Part shown: positions 37,101 to 48,600 of the stretch, in pieces
Position numbering within the stretch: the stretch's first letter is position 1
Layout of the letters: each line of letters begins with the position of its first letter
Origin: Viola odorata
Taxonomy: Eukaryota > Streptophyta > Magnoliopsida > Malpighiales > Violaceae
NCBI GenBank assembly: GCA_963691705.1
Contig: OY829542.1
Coordinates: 21,438,579-21,502,578 of the forward strand
Length of the DNA stretch: 64,000 bases
Direction of reading: 5' to 3'
The notes under the pieces: model-generated
The model's database searches: none
What the model was told of the DNA's origin: nothing
The model's input: only the letters and a program-made list of their open reading frames with translations
Translations under genes and position numbers: made by a program

Positions 37101-38862
37101 ATTTACTGGTTCTTAAGGCTGGCAACCTGGAATTCAAGACACTGCAGTTATTTGGGATGAAGAGTGGGATAAATTTGAAGATGAAGGTATGCCCTGTGGT
37201 TCTTAGCATGGAAGTATTTGCCACATGTTACTTCTTCATTTCTCTCTAAAAAACTCAATTGTTCAGTGTTTTATCTTTTTGAGCGCGTATCTCAGTATCG
37301 GTAACAAATTTATTTGTGTAACGCCTCTCCCAGGTTTTTCAAATGATCTCAGTCTGGATATGAAAAATGTTTCTGACTCAAAATCTGCTACTGTTCAAAA
37401 TGAGAGAGCATCTGCAGATGGTAGTCTGACCCCTGATTCCTTGCCAAATGGTGATGGGAAGTCAAGGAACTTCATGAGTCCTACTGAAGATGGTAATGAG
37501 AATGAATCTGCTTACGCACACAGTGAAGATGGATCAGCCAGAAGTCCTCAAGACAGTCCAGCTGGCAGGGCTGCTTTAGAAAGTCCCTCTCAAGCGTTTT
37601 CTGATGTTTTTGCAAAGAGCAATGAAGCTGATACAGAAACACACAGGTATTGTGTCACTCTATTTCTTTATGTTGACATCCCTTTAATACTAGCTTGGTC
37701 TACTTCAAGGAATGATGAACTTTATATTTCTGGTGGTTGAAGTTTTGACGAATCAACATGGGGTGCATTTGACACTAATGATGATGTAGACTCGGTCTGG
37801 GGATTCAATCCTTCTAGCAATAAGGTGAGTCCTGGCTTCTTCCAGCAGTTTTTCTCTAAAATTAAGTGTAGGTGTACTCTGAACATCCAAATATGTTTCT
37901 GGCAAAGCATATTCCCATGCTTTTATAACTTCTTTATAGGTCAGATTGTTAAAAAATTAGTAACATTCATCTATCAATGCAAAGAGAAGTGCATTTTAAT
38001 CTTGTTGAGGTAGAAAATTGAATTCTTTTGTTCCCATTATTGAGACACTAGATGGATTTTAATATTGCACATTATGCTTGTGCCTGCTGTACATACTGCA
38101 TACTTGACCATGTAAGCTATGCTTGTGCACCGTAATGGTACATGCATTTTGAAGGCATACACAAGTGTGAATTGCTCATTCTGTACATCCAAGGGGATAT
38201 CCAGTTGCTTATTCATTTTTGAAATAGGCGTTCAAGCTTTGTGACATCTGATGTACGATCTCTTAGATGACGTGTATGTCATTAACTTTTGGAGGGTCAT
38301 CTCATTCTTTATTATTTTCTTCAAGTTTTTGCAGTCTTTATATTTCTCATGGTTTGCTGTGATTGCATTTTATGCTTTCAAGGTCTGCTGTTTATTTGTA
38401 TGATAAGTTTTCAAACTATTGGTTGCATTTGTGCTTGTTGGATCAAACGTATCTATCCACTTGCAGGGCTCAGAGTCAAAGCATGGAGATTTCTTCGGAT
38501 CTGATGATTTTGGGGTAAAACCAATAAGAACAGGATCCACGTCTACAAAGTCTCCATTTTTTGAAGATTCTGTCGCTGGCAGCCCTGTCTCCAGGTTCGG
38601 CAACTCCCCAAGATTTAGCGAAGCAGGAGATCACTTCGATAATTACTCAAGATTTGATTCATTCAGCATGAATGAGGGCTTTTCACCACGAGAGAAGCTC
38701 TCAAGGTTTGACTCCATTAATAGCACAAAGGACTTCAGCAGCCATAGTCGCGCATTCTCTTCCTTTGATGACACAGATCCATTCGGCTCTAGTGAGCCCT
38801 TCAAGGTCTCATCAGAAGGTCAAACTTCGAAAAAAGATTCTGAAAGTTGGGGTAATTTTTAG
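31155..38862 (+). CDS. EH1: EH-domain protein of AtEH1/Pan1 type (TPLATE complex)
   Basis: Endocytic adaptor; in plants the EH/Pan1 proteins are subunits of the TPLATE complex at clathrin-coated plasma-membrane sites and act in autophagy. Thirteen exons in phase: 31155-31274, 31533-33087, 33325-33543, 33646-33869, 34298-34372, 35111-35182, 35279-35377, 35745-35816, 35888-36002, 37118-37186, 37334-37646, 37743-37824, 38467-38862, giving 1136 residues. The first EH domain (residues 1-95) has Ca-loop DLDGDGRISGAE. A Gln/Pro/Gly-rich linker holds four 36-residue repeats. The second EH domain has DTDRDGTITGEE and DQDSDGMLSLRE. A coiled coil (EEADKVILDSKEKIEYYRAK onward, exons 5-9) and an acidic VIWDEEWDKFEDEG segment follow. 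The tail has DPF and ends WGNF. Intron 4 appears to use a GC donor; all other introns are GT-AG. The start ATG directly precedes the EH domain. Confidence 0.95.
31749..32160 (+). repeat. In-frame 108-bp minisatellite in EH1 exon 2
   Basis: About 3.8 copies of a 36-codon unit beginning at 31749, 31857, 31965 and 32073, each reading roughly (G/A)APRPQMGAATQGPGFRGPG followed by VPxMNMNNQVNPMAA. Copies are very similar at DNA level, so expansion is recent. Confidence 0.95.
33888..34290 (+). repeat. Tandem duplication of about 200 bp in EH1 intron 4
   Basis: The segment from 'ttcataccaaa' through 'acttatcttatattt' occurs twice in succession (33888 and about 34091), about 90 percent identical. The first copy starts only about 18 bases after the exon. 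Confidence 0.85.
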
Positions 38863-40020
38863 CCTGAGTTGTTGTTCTCAACTTTCTGCTCCCTCTGTAT
38901 TATTTTTCTTGGGTGAGGTTTTGCTCTTGGTGGCCAACTTTTTGGTGGTTGTATAGATTTGATTTGATGTGCACGTAATTTTCTTCTATTGTAATCCTGT
39001 AGCATTGATGCAAAAAATTGTCGTGATTCAGATTCGAGATTTTGCATTGCTTATTTTGTAGCACGTATCATTTATCTACACGCTCATTGGTGTGTGTCAT
39101 TTTTCTTTATTCAATTCAGCCATCCTATTTTCTGGAACTAACAATCTCCTTTCAGTGACCTAAAAATGCTGTCTGAATATCCTAAAACATTATTATGCCT
39201 TCTGCTTTTCTCAAGTTGAGTTAAACATACGAGTTTATCCATGGTAATAATGGCTGTGTATACAATATGAACAGTGTTTTTAGCCATCGGATGATGTCTA
39301 TAGACTTTAAGATCATGTTTTTCCCCGAGTTATATTATCATCAAGACTCTATCTCAATGCCAGAACACTAATTTCTATATATGTGTCCTTTTTTTCTAGA
39401 CCAACCCATAAAATATAAGACACATTTTGGAACATTTGTAGGCAACAGACACAATTCTTTGAGTATCAGAGTTAGATCTTTTGAGCCTTTGTTGGCAAGA
39501 AAAAGAAACTTTCTATTTCATATCGTATCTACTAGCTTAATTATTACAAGGGGATGGTAAAATATAATGCAGCAACCTAGTGCTGAAAGCAAAGAGCAAA
39601 GTAAACATCAAGACTGGAAGTAGAAAAGCTCAAGTGAGAATGCCCCACCACCATTATTGTCAGAAAGCTTCAATCTGCTGCACTGAGGTTGTCAGAATTG
39701 GCCTATCGGATATTCGAGTCCCAAATCTCCAGCCAAGTTGGCACCTAACATGAATCCATCGGAGAGAAAATGAACAGCAAGAGTTTTTCTTCTTTCCTGC
39801 AATTGCCATGCACAAAAAACAAGTGAGGAAACATTGTGAAAAATGCCTTGATCAAATTACAACGCTAGACATCGTCAGTAAAAGAAGTGGTTAACTAAAG
39901 TCTAGGTAATTAGAGTCTTTGGGGCTGCACGTGAATACAAAGAGTGCAACTAAAAGTTCAAATGGAGAAGGCATTAAACGAAACGAGTAAGAGGGTCATT
40001 TATTACCTTAAAAGGAAGTT
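38863..40020. other. Tail-to-tail spacer between EH1 and CCDC115-like gene
   Basis: 1.16 kb shared by the two 3' ends. It should contain both 3' untranslated regions. No additional gene or repeat is evident. Confidence 0.5.
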
Positions 40021-41549
40021 TTATGGTGCTCTTTTGGAGACTTCCAATTTATTCTGGACTTGATCAAAAGTAGACAGCATAGCTGAGCGCATATTTGCTA
40101 TTTCTACAATTGTCTCCAGTGCTGTATAACAACAGAAGTGTTCAAACAAGTAAAGATTCTATTATGGCTAGTTTCATAATAAGCAATTATGTCTCGGTCA
40201 TGCACCTGTTTCAAATGATAGTTGAGCAGCACGGAGCTTTGGGGAAACTAAAGTTCCAAACAAAGATAGTGATCTGGCTCGCTCCTTTTGAACCTACAAT
40301 AACACATAAACTGGCTCCATTAGTATTTTGTACCTTTTCGGAAAATGGTATAGCCAAGAAACTCACTACTCAGAAATGAATTGCCAATCTGCTATAGGAT
40401 AACATAGAGATTCCTTTTTCATGGTTTTCATCCTATTTCTATCTGCTTTCACTAAATTTCTTGAGGTTTGATTACTGCATGGATAGATGCTATTCTTCAT
40501 AGATGCGGTAAAATGCAAGGTCAGAATATCAATCATTGTAGGATTACTTACTTGGTCATCAACTTCGAGTGGAACTCCGTTTTCAGAGGTTTTACCTTAA
40601 CACAAATAAAAATAATAATTGAAGAGAGACCACCAAGAAGATATCAGTGAACAAACTTTATACAAAAACCATGAATGCTGGTTCTTGGTGATGATTAAAC
40701 AGCAAAAACATAACGAATTAGTATAATACCATAAGACGAAGAATCACCCCGATTCCGTAGCGCTGGACTGCCCAATTTCCCCCCGAACGTATCATCGCCT
40801 TTAGGACTGTGCTCCATAGAACAGCATTTTTCGATATTCAGTGAACCCCATTTCCTCAAGGTAAAATGTGGTTGGCCCAGCACAGAATCATCAGCTACAA
40901 TGCACCATAAGCCAAACATAAACACTGAATATGAGGTTCCCTAAAACAAAAAAAGTAGAAAGAGAAAAGACTAAGATTTCATTACCACCATCATCATGCT
41001 CTGTTACTTGGAGTGAAGTAGCTGCTGTGTGAAATTTAAGGTCCAACAAAGAGTGATTGACACGAGATGCACCCATGGAATGCCTAGCACTAGCTAAATC
41101 CAGCCATCCCTGGAATGTACAAATTTCACACAAATCAAATTCACCCATACCAATAAGAAACAAGCATCTTCTCATTTTCTCTAAAACGGACAACCCAGCA
41201 CTCAATCATTCACTCCAATACATGCAGACTCAAGCTCCATAGGTAGATAATCAAAATGGATCCAATCCATTTGAGTGTTGAATAATTCTCTTTCAAGAAA
41301 ACAAGAAAATCGAAGAGGAAGACATGATACCCAAAACATATGAATTGAGCCGATAGCCAAAGTTTGGAACTTTTAGGGTTTTACCTCGCGAAGTATAGAA
41401 TATAATGAATCGTGAAGGGTCAAATAGGCATCCATGGAATCCAGAAACCCCAACACGTTTTCATCTACTTGTTTCTTGTCTTCTTCAAGCTTCGCTCCTT
41501 TTTCTCTCACAATCTCGAGACCCAGTTCTTCTCCTTCCTCCTCTCCCAT
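40021..41549 (-). CDS. CCDC115/VMA22-like coiled-coil protein
   Basis: Six exons in phase: 41549-41385, 41109-40986, 40894-40730, 40595-40552, 40293-40206, 40121-40021, encoding 228 residues. The N terminus is acidic and helical (EEEGEELGLEIVREKGAKLE), followed by FLDSMDAYLTLHDSLYSILR and GWLDLASARHSMG. The C-terminal exons read QKERARSLSLFGTLVSPKLR and AALETIVEIANMRSAMLSTF. This layout, with conserved first and last blocks around a variable Ser-rich middle, fits the Vma22/CCDC115 family, which in yeast and animals helps assemble the V-ATPase V0 sector at the ER. The plant role is inferred. It lies tail to tail with EH1, as I recall for AT1G20760/AT1G20770. The foldback element begins 220 bases upstream of the start codon. 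Confidence 0.85.
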
Positions 41550-41768
41550 TATAACAGCTTGGATTAAGTGCTGGAGTGCCTACTTCTGCTGGCATATGAT
41601 CTGATATCAGATCCTGCAAAATTCCAGGAATTTCATTTCAGGGAGGAAGTTGCTGTAATTTTCGAAAATTTATTCATTATATGTGAGTAAGGATTAGGAT
41701 GGAAAAGAACTCCGGAAAAGAAAAAAAAACAAAGTATAAAGGAATCAAAGGAATGCAATTTCTTTCGC

Positions 41769-43074
41769 CGAAATGGATTTTGAGCCCCTGCAGTCTAATT
41801 GATTGACTTATTTCACCCTTCTGACAGATTTTTGACTTATCTCTTCCCTCTACTAAAGCCCAACAATTTATTTCACCCCTCCTCTTGACGCCGCCAACAT
41901 TTTCCGTCTATTTGCTGACGTGGCATGCCACGTCAACGATTGATGACGTGTCACGCCACGTCAGCAAACAGAACCGGGTCGAGCTCGAAACGGGTCGAAA
42001 AAACGGGCTGAATTTTAAATAGATTTTGAGTCCCTGCAGTCTAATTGATAGACTTATTTCAGCCCTCCACTTAAGCTCAATGATTTATTTCATCCCTCTG
42101 CCTAACGCTATCCACATTTTTCGTCTGTTTGTTGACGTGGCACGTCGCCACGTCACCGACTACTGACGTGTCACGCCACGTCAATTGACACGTCATTTTT
42201 TCTTTCTTTTCCTTTTCTTTTTTTTTTTCTTTCTTTTCCTTTTCTTTCTTTTTTTCTTTCTTTTCTTTTCTTTTATTTCTTTTTCTTCTTCCTCCTCCGT
42301 CACCAACCGGCCATCAACCTTCTCCCTCTCCATTGGCTCTTGGCCTCCTCCTCCTCCATCACAACACCAACCATCATCAATTAATTAATTTTAATTTTAC
42401 CATCTCCCCAAAACTTCCAAAACTGCAAAATCAAACCACCAAACCACCTGATAATGGGAGAGATGGGTAGTGGTATGGTGTGGGTGTTGATTTTTAATTT
42501 TGGAAAAGAAAGAAGGTATAATAAAATTGAAAAAGGAAGAAAAAGAAGGTCCGTGGCTGTGCAGAAAAAAAGAAAGAAAGAAGAAAAAGAAAAAAAAGAA
42601 GAAAAAAAAGAAAAAAAGAAAGAAAAGAAAAAGAAAAAAAATCACGTGTCAATTGACGTGGCGTGACACGCCAGCAGTCGGTGACGTGGCGATTGACGTG
42701 GCACGACACGTCAACAAACAGACAAAAAATGTGGATGGTGTTAGGCGGAGGGATGAAATAAATCATTGAGTTTAAGTGGAGGGCTGAAATAAGTCAATCA
42801 ATTAGACTGCAGGGACTCAAAATCTATTTAAAATTCAGCCCATTTTTTCGACCCGTTTCGAGCTCGACCCGGTTCTGTTTGCTGACGTGGCATGACACGT
42901 CATCAATCGTTGACGTGCCACGTCAGCAAACAGACGGAAAAGGTTGGCGGCGTCAGGAGGAGGGGTGAAATAAATTGTTGGGCTTCAGTGGAGGGAGGAG
43001 ATAAGTCAAAAATCTGTCAGAAGGATGAAATAAGTCAATCAATTAGACTGCAGGGGCTCAAAATCCATTTCGGC
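41769..43074. mobile_element. Foldback element with long inverted arms
   Basis: Starts GCCGAAATGGATTTTGAG and ends with the complement CTCAAAATCCATTTCGGC. The inverted match runs for about 520 bases per arm, ending in a CT-rich block (42195-42290) mirrored by a GA-rich block (42535-42640) around a short centre. Each arm contains two related modules (from 41769 and from about 42020), both beginning ATTTTGAGYCCCTGCAG. The flanks share a short ATTTCT, but no convincing long target duplication is seen. The structure suits a MULE-type or foldback transposon; the class is uncertain. The reading frames over the CT/GA runs are low-complexity artefacts. Confidence 0.8.
41916..42194. promoter_or_regulatory. 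Cluster of ACGT-core (bZIP/ABRE-like) sites
   Basis: TGACGTGGCATGCCACGTCA at 41916-41935 is a perfect 20-bp palindrome. Further sites lie at 41944-41963, 42132-42154, 42163-42182 and 42185-42194, built from TGACGTG(G/T) and CCACGTCA cores. The mirrored arm (42645-42925) repeats the set. The nearest site is 367 bases upstream of the CCDC115-like start. Binding by bZIP factors is inferred from core sequence only. Confidence 0.5.
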
Positions 43075-43631
43075 CATTTCTAGCCCACAAAATATTTTCT
43101 CTCACTTGTGTAAGAAAAAAAAAATAGAGACAAGGGCATGTTATTCCCATAAATATCTTCTTCCTTCCGTCGGGCCGAGACCGGGACTAATTTCTGATCT
43201 CGTTTTTTATCAGAACCGGGACTAGTCTCGATCCGGGTATCTCGGGCCTGATCAGATCTGAGTCTGGTCCAGCCCGCATACCCGTTTTGACACCTCTAGT
43301 TAAACATCAGGTACATAGGTTTTATTTCAATAATTTTATTATTATTCTTGTTTTAATAATCTTATTATTATTTTTTTTTGGATTTTTCAATATTATTTTT
43401 TTGTATGATTGATTGGATACGGTGTTAAACTTGGGGTCATTAATACTTTTATGGATGCGTTTTCATGAATGTGTTTTCAATTTTTAAACTCCTGTATCAT
43501 GTGTTTTACCTTTCTTGTTCCATTGACTATGTCCATAGCTGGTTATTTTTCCCTTTTGAAATTATGATGATTGGTTTCTAGTGTTTGTGGTGCTGCACCT
43601 ATGTAGCCTCATATTGCTCCCTACTTAGCAC
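43075..43631. other. Spacer with a truncated hAT end
   Basis: The stretch at about 43160-43298 reads like the right end of the 43632 element family (GACCGGGACTA repeats, ending CCCGTTTTGACACCTCTA) but has no matching left end or target duplication. The remainder is AT-rich and featureless. Confidence 0.5.
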
Positions 43632-44523
43632 TAGGGGTGTTAAAACGGGACCAGACTCATCCCGAACCCGAGGTTTCGGGCAGGGTCTGGGACTAGACCA
43701 GACCCGACTTGAAAATTCTCAGGTCTAGCCGGGTCGTAGTCGACAGGTTTCGGGTCTAACCCGACCAAATTAAAAAAAAACCTAACACCCATTCAATTTC
43801 ATTTTCATCACTTCTCAAACAACTCCGGCTCTCAACCCTTCTCTTACTCTTAAATCGCCGCTCTATCCTTCTTAATTACCCGTTCAATCTCTCAATTACT
43901 CACCCTCTCAATTTCATACTCACTCACACACTGCAAATTTCCAATTAAAAAATCCCTTGCAATTAGCAACTTCGATTCCAACTCACTGCAATTAATTCTA
44001 CCCAATTCAATTCGGCCAAATCCATACCTCAACCACTCCTCTCCCGCGCCGCCTCTCGAGCACCGCCGCACTCCACCTCCGTTTTCACCACTTTCGTAGC
44101 TGACCGATCTACTGCTCGGCCTCAATCATCTGTTCGTTCTTTCTCTTGCTCATTGTTTATTTTCCTTTTTTTCTTCCTGTTGTTCTGTTGCTTTTGTGTG
44201 GCTGCTGCTGTGTAGTTTTGTTTTTGCATGAGGAGGAAGAGAGTGATTAATTTGGTTTACTTTGCTGGTATGGTTATGGTACTGCTGCAGGAGAAAATTT
44301 GGTTTACTCAAGCAAGAGAAGGCTTGATTGATTTAAAGAAAAAAATAATAAAGTGAAGTCGGGTCCATTTTTCCCGGGTCTGGATCTGGAGACCTGGCTT
44401 CTTATACAGTCCGAGACCGGACTAGAAATTGGTCCCGTTTTTAGTCGGGACCGGGTCTGGTCCCGACCCGGGTGTCTTCGGGTCTAGCTGGGTCCGGCCC
44501 GCAGACCCGTTTTGACACCCCTA
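43632..44523. mobile_element. Non-autonomous hAT element, TAGGGGTGTTAAAACGGG termini
   Basis: Ends TAGGGGTGTTAAAACGGG and CCCGTTTTGACACCCCTA are flanked by exact CTTAGCAC duplications (43624-43631, 44524-44531). Subterminal GGGTCTGG/GACCCG repeats lie at both ends. The interior (43790-44240) is C-rich then AT-rich and could be captured host leader sequence; its 77-codon minus frame has no recognisable domain. Confidence 0.9.
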
Positions 44524-44573
44524 CTTAGCACTAATATTGGTCCCAATCTATGACCATGTCTTTGTACCCCTCG

Positions 44574-45056
44574 TAGGGGTGGCAATTTCGCCCGCGGATA
44601 TGAATATCCGCTCAATACCCGCAATTGTGGGTGGGTATTACCCGCATATTGTGAGTATTTTGCGGGTATGGATAATGCTTACCCGCTCCAATACCCGCAC
44701 GAAATATCCGCAAAGTGCGGGTATGGATATCCACAATAATACCCGCAAGAAATATATATACCAACCCTAAAAAATAGCCCCTCTTTAGTCTTTTCTTTTC
44801 TCATATAATACCCGTATTATTGTGTGGCATTGTTATTAAATTAGATTCATTTTTTTATATATTAATTTGATTGAAATTTAAAATTCAACCAAATATGCGG
44901 GTATTCGCGGATATTCGTGGGTTCTCCGCGGGTAAAATTATCATTTCTTTACCCGCTCCATATGGATATGGATGCGGGTATGGATTACCCGTAAATTTAT
45001 AGGTACGGGTATGGATAGTGCTTACCCGCTCCATACCCGCCCAAATGTCATCCCTA
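44574..45056. mobile_element. 483-bp non-autonomous hAT element (GCGGGTA-rich)
   Basis: TAGGGGTGGCAATTTCG at the left and AAATGTCATCCCTA at the right, flanked by exact ACCCCTCG duplications (44566-44573, 45057-45064). It matches 20205-20719 in reverse orientation over most of its length. Confidence 0.9.
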
Positions 45057-45064
45057 ACCCCTCG

Positions 45065-45606
45065 CGAGAAAGATCACTGGAATTCCCACCGGAATTTGCC
45101 ACCTTCAACATGTAGGAATTAGGTTGGTGCTCTCTGCTATATCCATGGCAATTGTAGGATTTGTAGAAACCCACCGTAAATCTGTAGCCATTAAGCACAA
45201 CCATTTCATGGTGTTCTGTTGCATTTGTTAGAAAGGAAAGGATGGAGAGGAAAGTAATTTGTTACAAATAACTAAATTTCTTTTTTTTCCTTGTATATAA
45301 AAAATGCAGCCATACCAAGCATTTTTTTTAGAAATTTCCTTCTTCTCCTTTCCTTTCTTTTCCCCATTAAATTTTTCCTCTTTTCCTTTGTACACTTTAG
45401 TTCCCATATAGAGCATTAGAGGAACTACTCTGTCATTTCGTATTGTGACCCTAACGACAAGTAGTTGGGATAACTTAAGAGGCAACACGTCGTCGTTTGT
45501 TTGAAAGTGGCTAACCCCAGAAAACCGGCAAAACCCTGAGAGGAGGAGTCAGATTCAATTCGATCCAATTCCTACTACATACTCTCTCTGTAAAAGAAAT
45601 TTTATT
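45065..45606 (+). other. Upstream region of the At5g43822-like gene
   Basis: About 540 bases between the hAT insertion and the start codon. It contains pyrimidine-rich leader-like sequence near 45520-45600 and no recognisable coding frame. Confidence 0.4.
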
Positions 45607-48600
45607 ATGGAAGCGATGGTGAATAAATACAAGCAGAGGTTTAAGAAAGTAAGAGAGAGTATGGAGAGATGGGATGAGCTTCAATCCCAACTGATTTCCC
45701 AATTCAAAAACGCTTCCTTCATCGTCGAACGGTTACAAATCATTCAAGATCCCAGCAAGTATGGAACTTTAAAGGACATCGACAGTAATTTACATGCTCT
45801 GCTTATAAAGTGGATGGACTCCTTGCAATCCATCCTGCTCTCCATCAACAAAACTTTGTAAGTAAACATTTTTTATTTGAGTAATGCTATTCAAGAGGAG
45901 AAGACAAGAGGAACTCCCAAGAGGAATGACGTGGTACCGCCACGTCATTCTGCCACATTCTACCACGTCTGCATAATTACAAGTTTACCATCGATCCTAA
46001 ATTTACGAAAATGCCACCCAGATCTCCTTCTTCATACCCTCTCTTCCTCTTCCCGAATCTAGGGTTTTCTTCCTCTTCTCCATAAGCCAAATTTGCTGCT
46101 CCTCCTCCATAGCCACCGCGTCCGCTGCTTCCTCCCTCCTCCATACCCACCGTTCTGTTGTTCACGCCTGTTTCTCTACAACTGTAAGTTATTTTTTCTT
46201 TCCCTTTCCCTTATCTCTTTCTTTTTTACTTTTTTGTCTTTTCTTTTTTCATCTCTGGCATGTTGGATTAGGTGTTTATTTTGGACGTGCCTCGCATTTG
46301 TCATTTGCTGATGATAAAATTACTTTTCCAAGATATGTTTCATTCTGGGTCTTTTACTAGCTGGGCTTTCAATTTACTTCCTGTTTTAAATTTTCGGTTA
46401 GAAGAGGAGTATGCATACTGTTGTAGGGTTAAGTTGCTTCAAATGGTGGAATTTCTAAGCTAAAATGGCCTTTATTTGTATTTTGCAATACCTTCGATAC
46501 ATCATTAATCGACCTTTTGTGCAGTCAAGATGTTAGCAGGTTTGCAAAACTGAGTAACTATTACTTGTAAACTAAGTTGAGTGGTTGAGTAGTATTTTAT
46601 ATACTTGGATTGGTTCTCAAGTCATTTTGTGCATTAAGCTTGTCTGAATGCAAAAATATGGACATTTATTTTGCTTAAATTCCTGGGGATACAGTTTTCA
46701 AGGCTCTAATTTCAGGGTTTGAGCCTGATTATTTGCTATCATTGGTGAAATTTATTTCCATTATTAATGGTGGTTCTCTATCAAATCTTGCTCATCTCTA
46801 GCGAGTAAAGAATCCACATTACAATTAATTTCTATTTTTGTTGCTGTTGTGATCTGTCTTTTTGTGTCTGCTGCTTACATGATGGATGCATTCTGTAAAA
46901 AGACAACATAATTAATTATTTGTTTTTGACACAGACCTTAAAAAAAGAAGGAGAAGTGGGAAAAGGCTTCTGTATTAGGAAAGCAGGCTTCTGTTTTACT
47001 TGACCTGTAACAATCAAGCACATTTTGCTTTCACATGTGATTTTTCTTTGCCATCCTTTGCCTTCTCCTTCCCTGCATGTACCATCCTTTTTCCGTCAAC
47101 CATTATTTTATCATTTTCTCTAAACTGCTCCATCTATTACTGGTTTATATTATTCTGTTTTAATTTTGTTCTAGACTTGTAACATTAATGAAGAAGCTGT
47201 TGAAGCTGCTGTATCAAAATGCGACATGTTGGAGACTCTCGATGTACGCTTTTGTTCAAAGGTGAGAGCAAAAATTTCTTTAGCAGCAAAATTATAAATT
47301 AGCTCTCTCTTTTCATTTTTTTCAATTTAGCCCCTTAAATTTATTTCAATGTCAACTTATCTATTTGAAAACTCATTATGATATATTTTTTGATTTACTT
47401 TTGTTAATTTTAAGTTGAAATTGTGCACAAACTGACTTGTAAAAAGAAAGAGAAAGAAAGAACGAAAGAAAAAATAGATTGCTTATGAAATTACAAAATA
47501 TTGTAAATATCTATTAATTTTTTAGGATATTTGAGTGTTTTGTATGTAAAATTACTATATAAAATTTAGAAACCGTTCCTTTGAAATAATAGTAATAATA
47601 GTACTAAACGGACCAAATTGAAATTACAGAACATTTAAAGTTGCAATTTGAATCTTATGTCTTGTTAACTTTTTAGTGGAAAATGGTCATTGGTTACGGT
47701 CAGTAGCTGGAATGCACAGAGTATCCTGTTAGTTAATTGTGTTTATTTATGGCTGCCCCCAGATATGTTCAATAAGCATGGTGCGTTTACGTGCTGCTTG
47801 CCCTAGTTTGAAGCGCATCTTTAGCAGCTTGTCACCATCATGACCTGAATGAAGAATAATTTTGTTCCATTTTCTGCTGTTGGCCATTCCTTTCCACCAC
47901 CAGCGCGACGTGACAGTTCGGGTTTGGTGTGAGATGAGTCACTCATCTTGTATTTGTAAATGTGTTACCTTCTTCCCCAGCTTTCTTTGGTATATAGGAC
48001 GCTCGACTATGTTGTATTTCCGTCTTTTATACAACAATACAATAGAATAAACCGAGTATTATTGATTGAAGCTTCGTTGTTTTCCGAAGTGAAGTGATTT
48101 GCCACATTTGCTAGACTCGGTATTACTGTATTAGTAGATGAGGTAACCTTGGTAATAAATTAAGAATGTCTTCAGTTTCCTGTTTCTTCATGTTGGTTAA
48201 TAAAACGACAGTGGTTAACTTATTGCAGTGAACACATTGCCCTCAAATTGAAACAACATTGGTCCAAAGATGCTCTTTACAGGCGAAACTGTTACGATGT
48301 CTTGGGATACAAATAAGGAAAAGCACTTTGGCCAAACAAAATACATCAAACTTCGTTTAAGATTCGATATTATATGGCATATATACGAGAAGTGATGACG
48401 ATCTACAGACAATCATAATATTGATTCCAGTTTCTTCAATTCTGGGTTTAAGATTTGAGGTTCCGCGTCCCCCTCAGGTGTCATACAGGCATCCGCGATA
48501 GCTTTCCCTTTATCTAACACGTCGGAAGGGACAGTTAGGAGGAGGCTGTAGAGGTAAAGGGAAAGCCATATGTTAGAAAAACAGATGATTTAGACATTTT

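Noticed and set aside
42185..42769. Lys-rich and Phe-rich open frames on both strands
   Set aside because: Translations of the CT/GA runs inside the foldback arms, with no domain and no splice support.
43892..44125. 77-codon minus-strand open frame inside the hAT element
   Set aside because: No recognised motif, and the C-rich composition reads like captured leader sequence.
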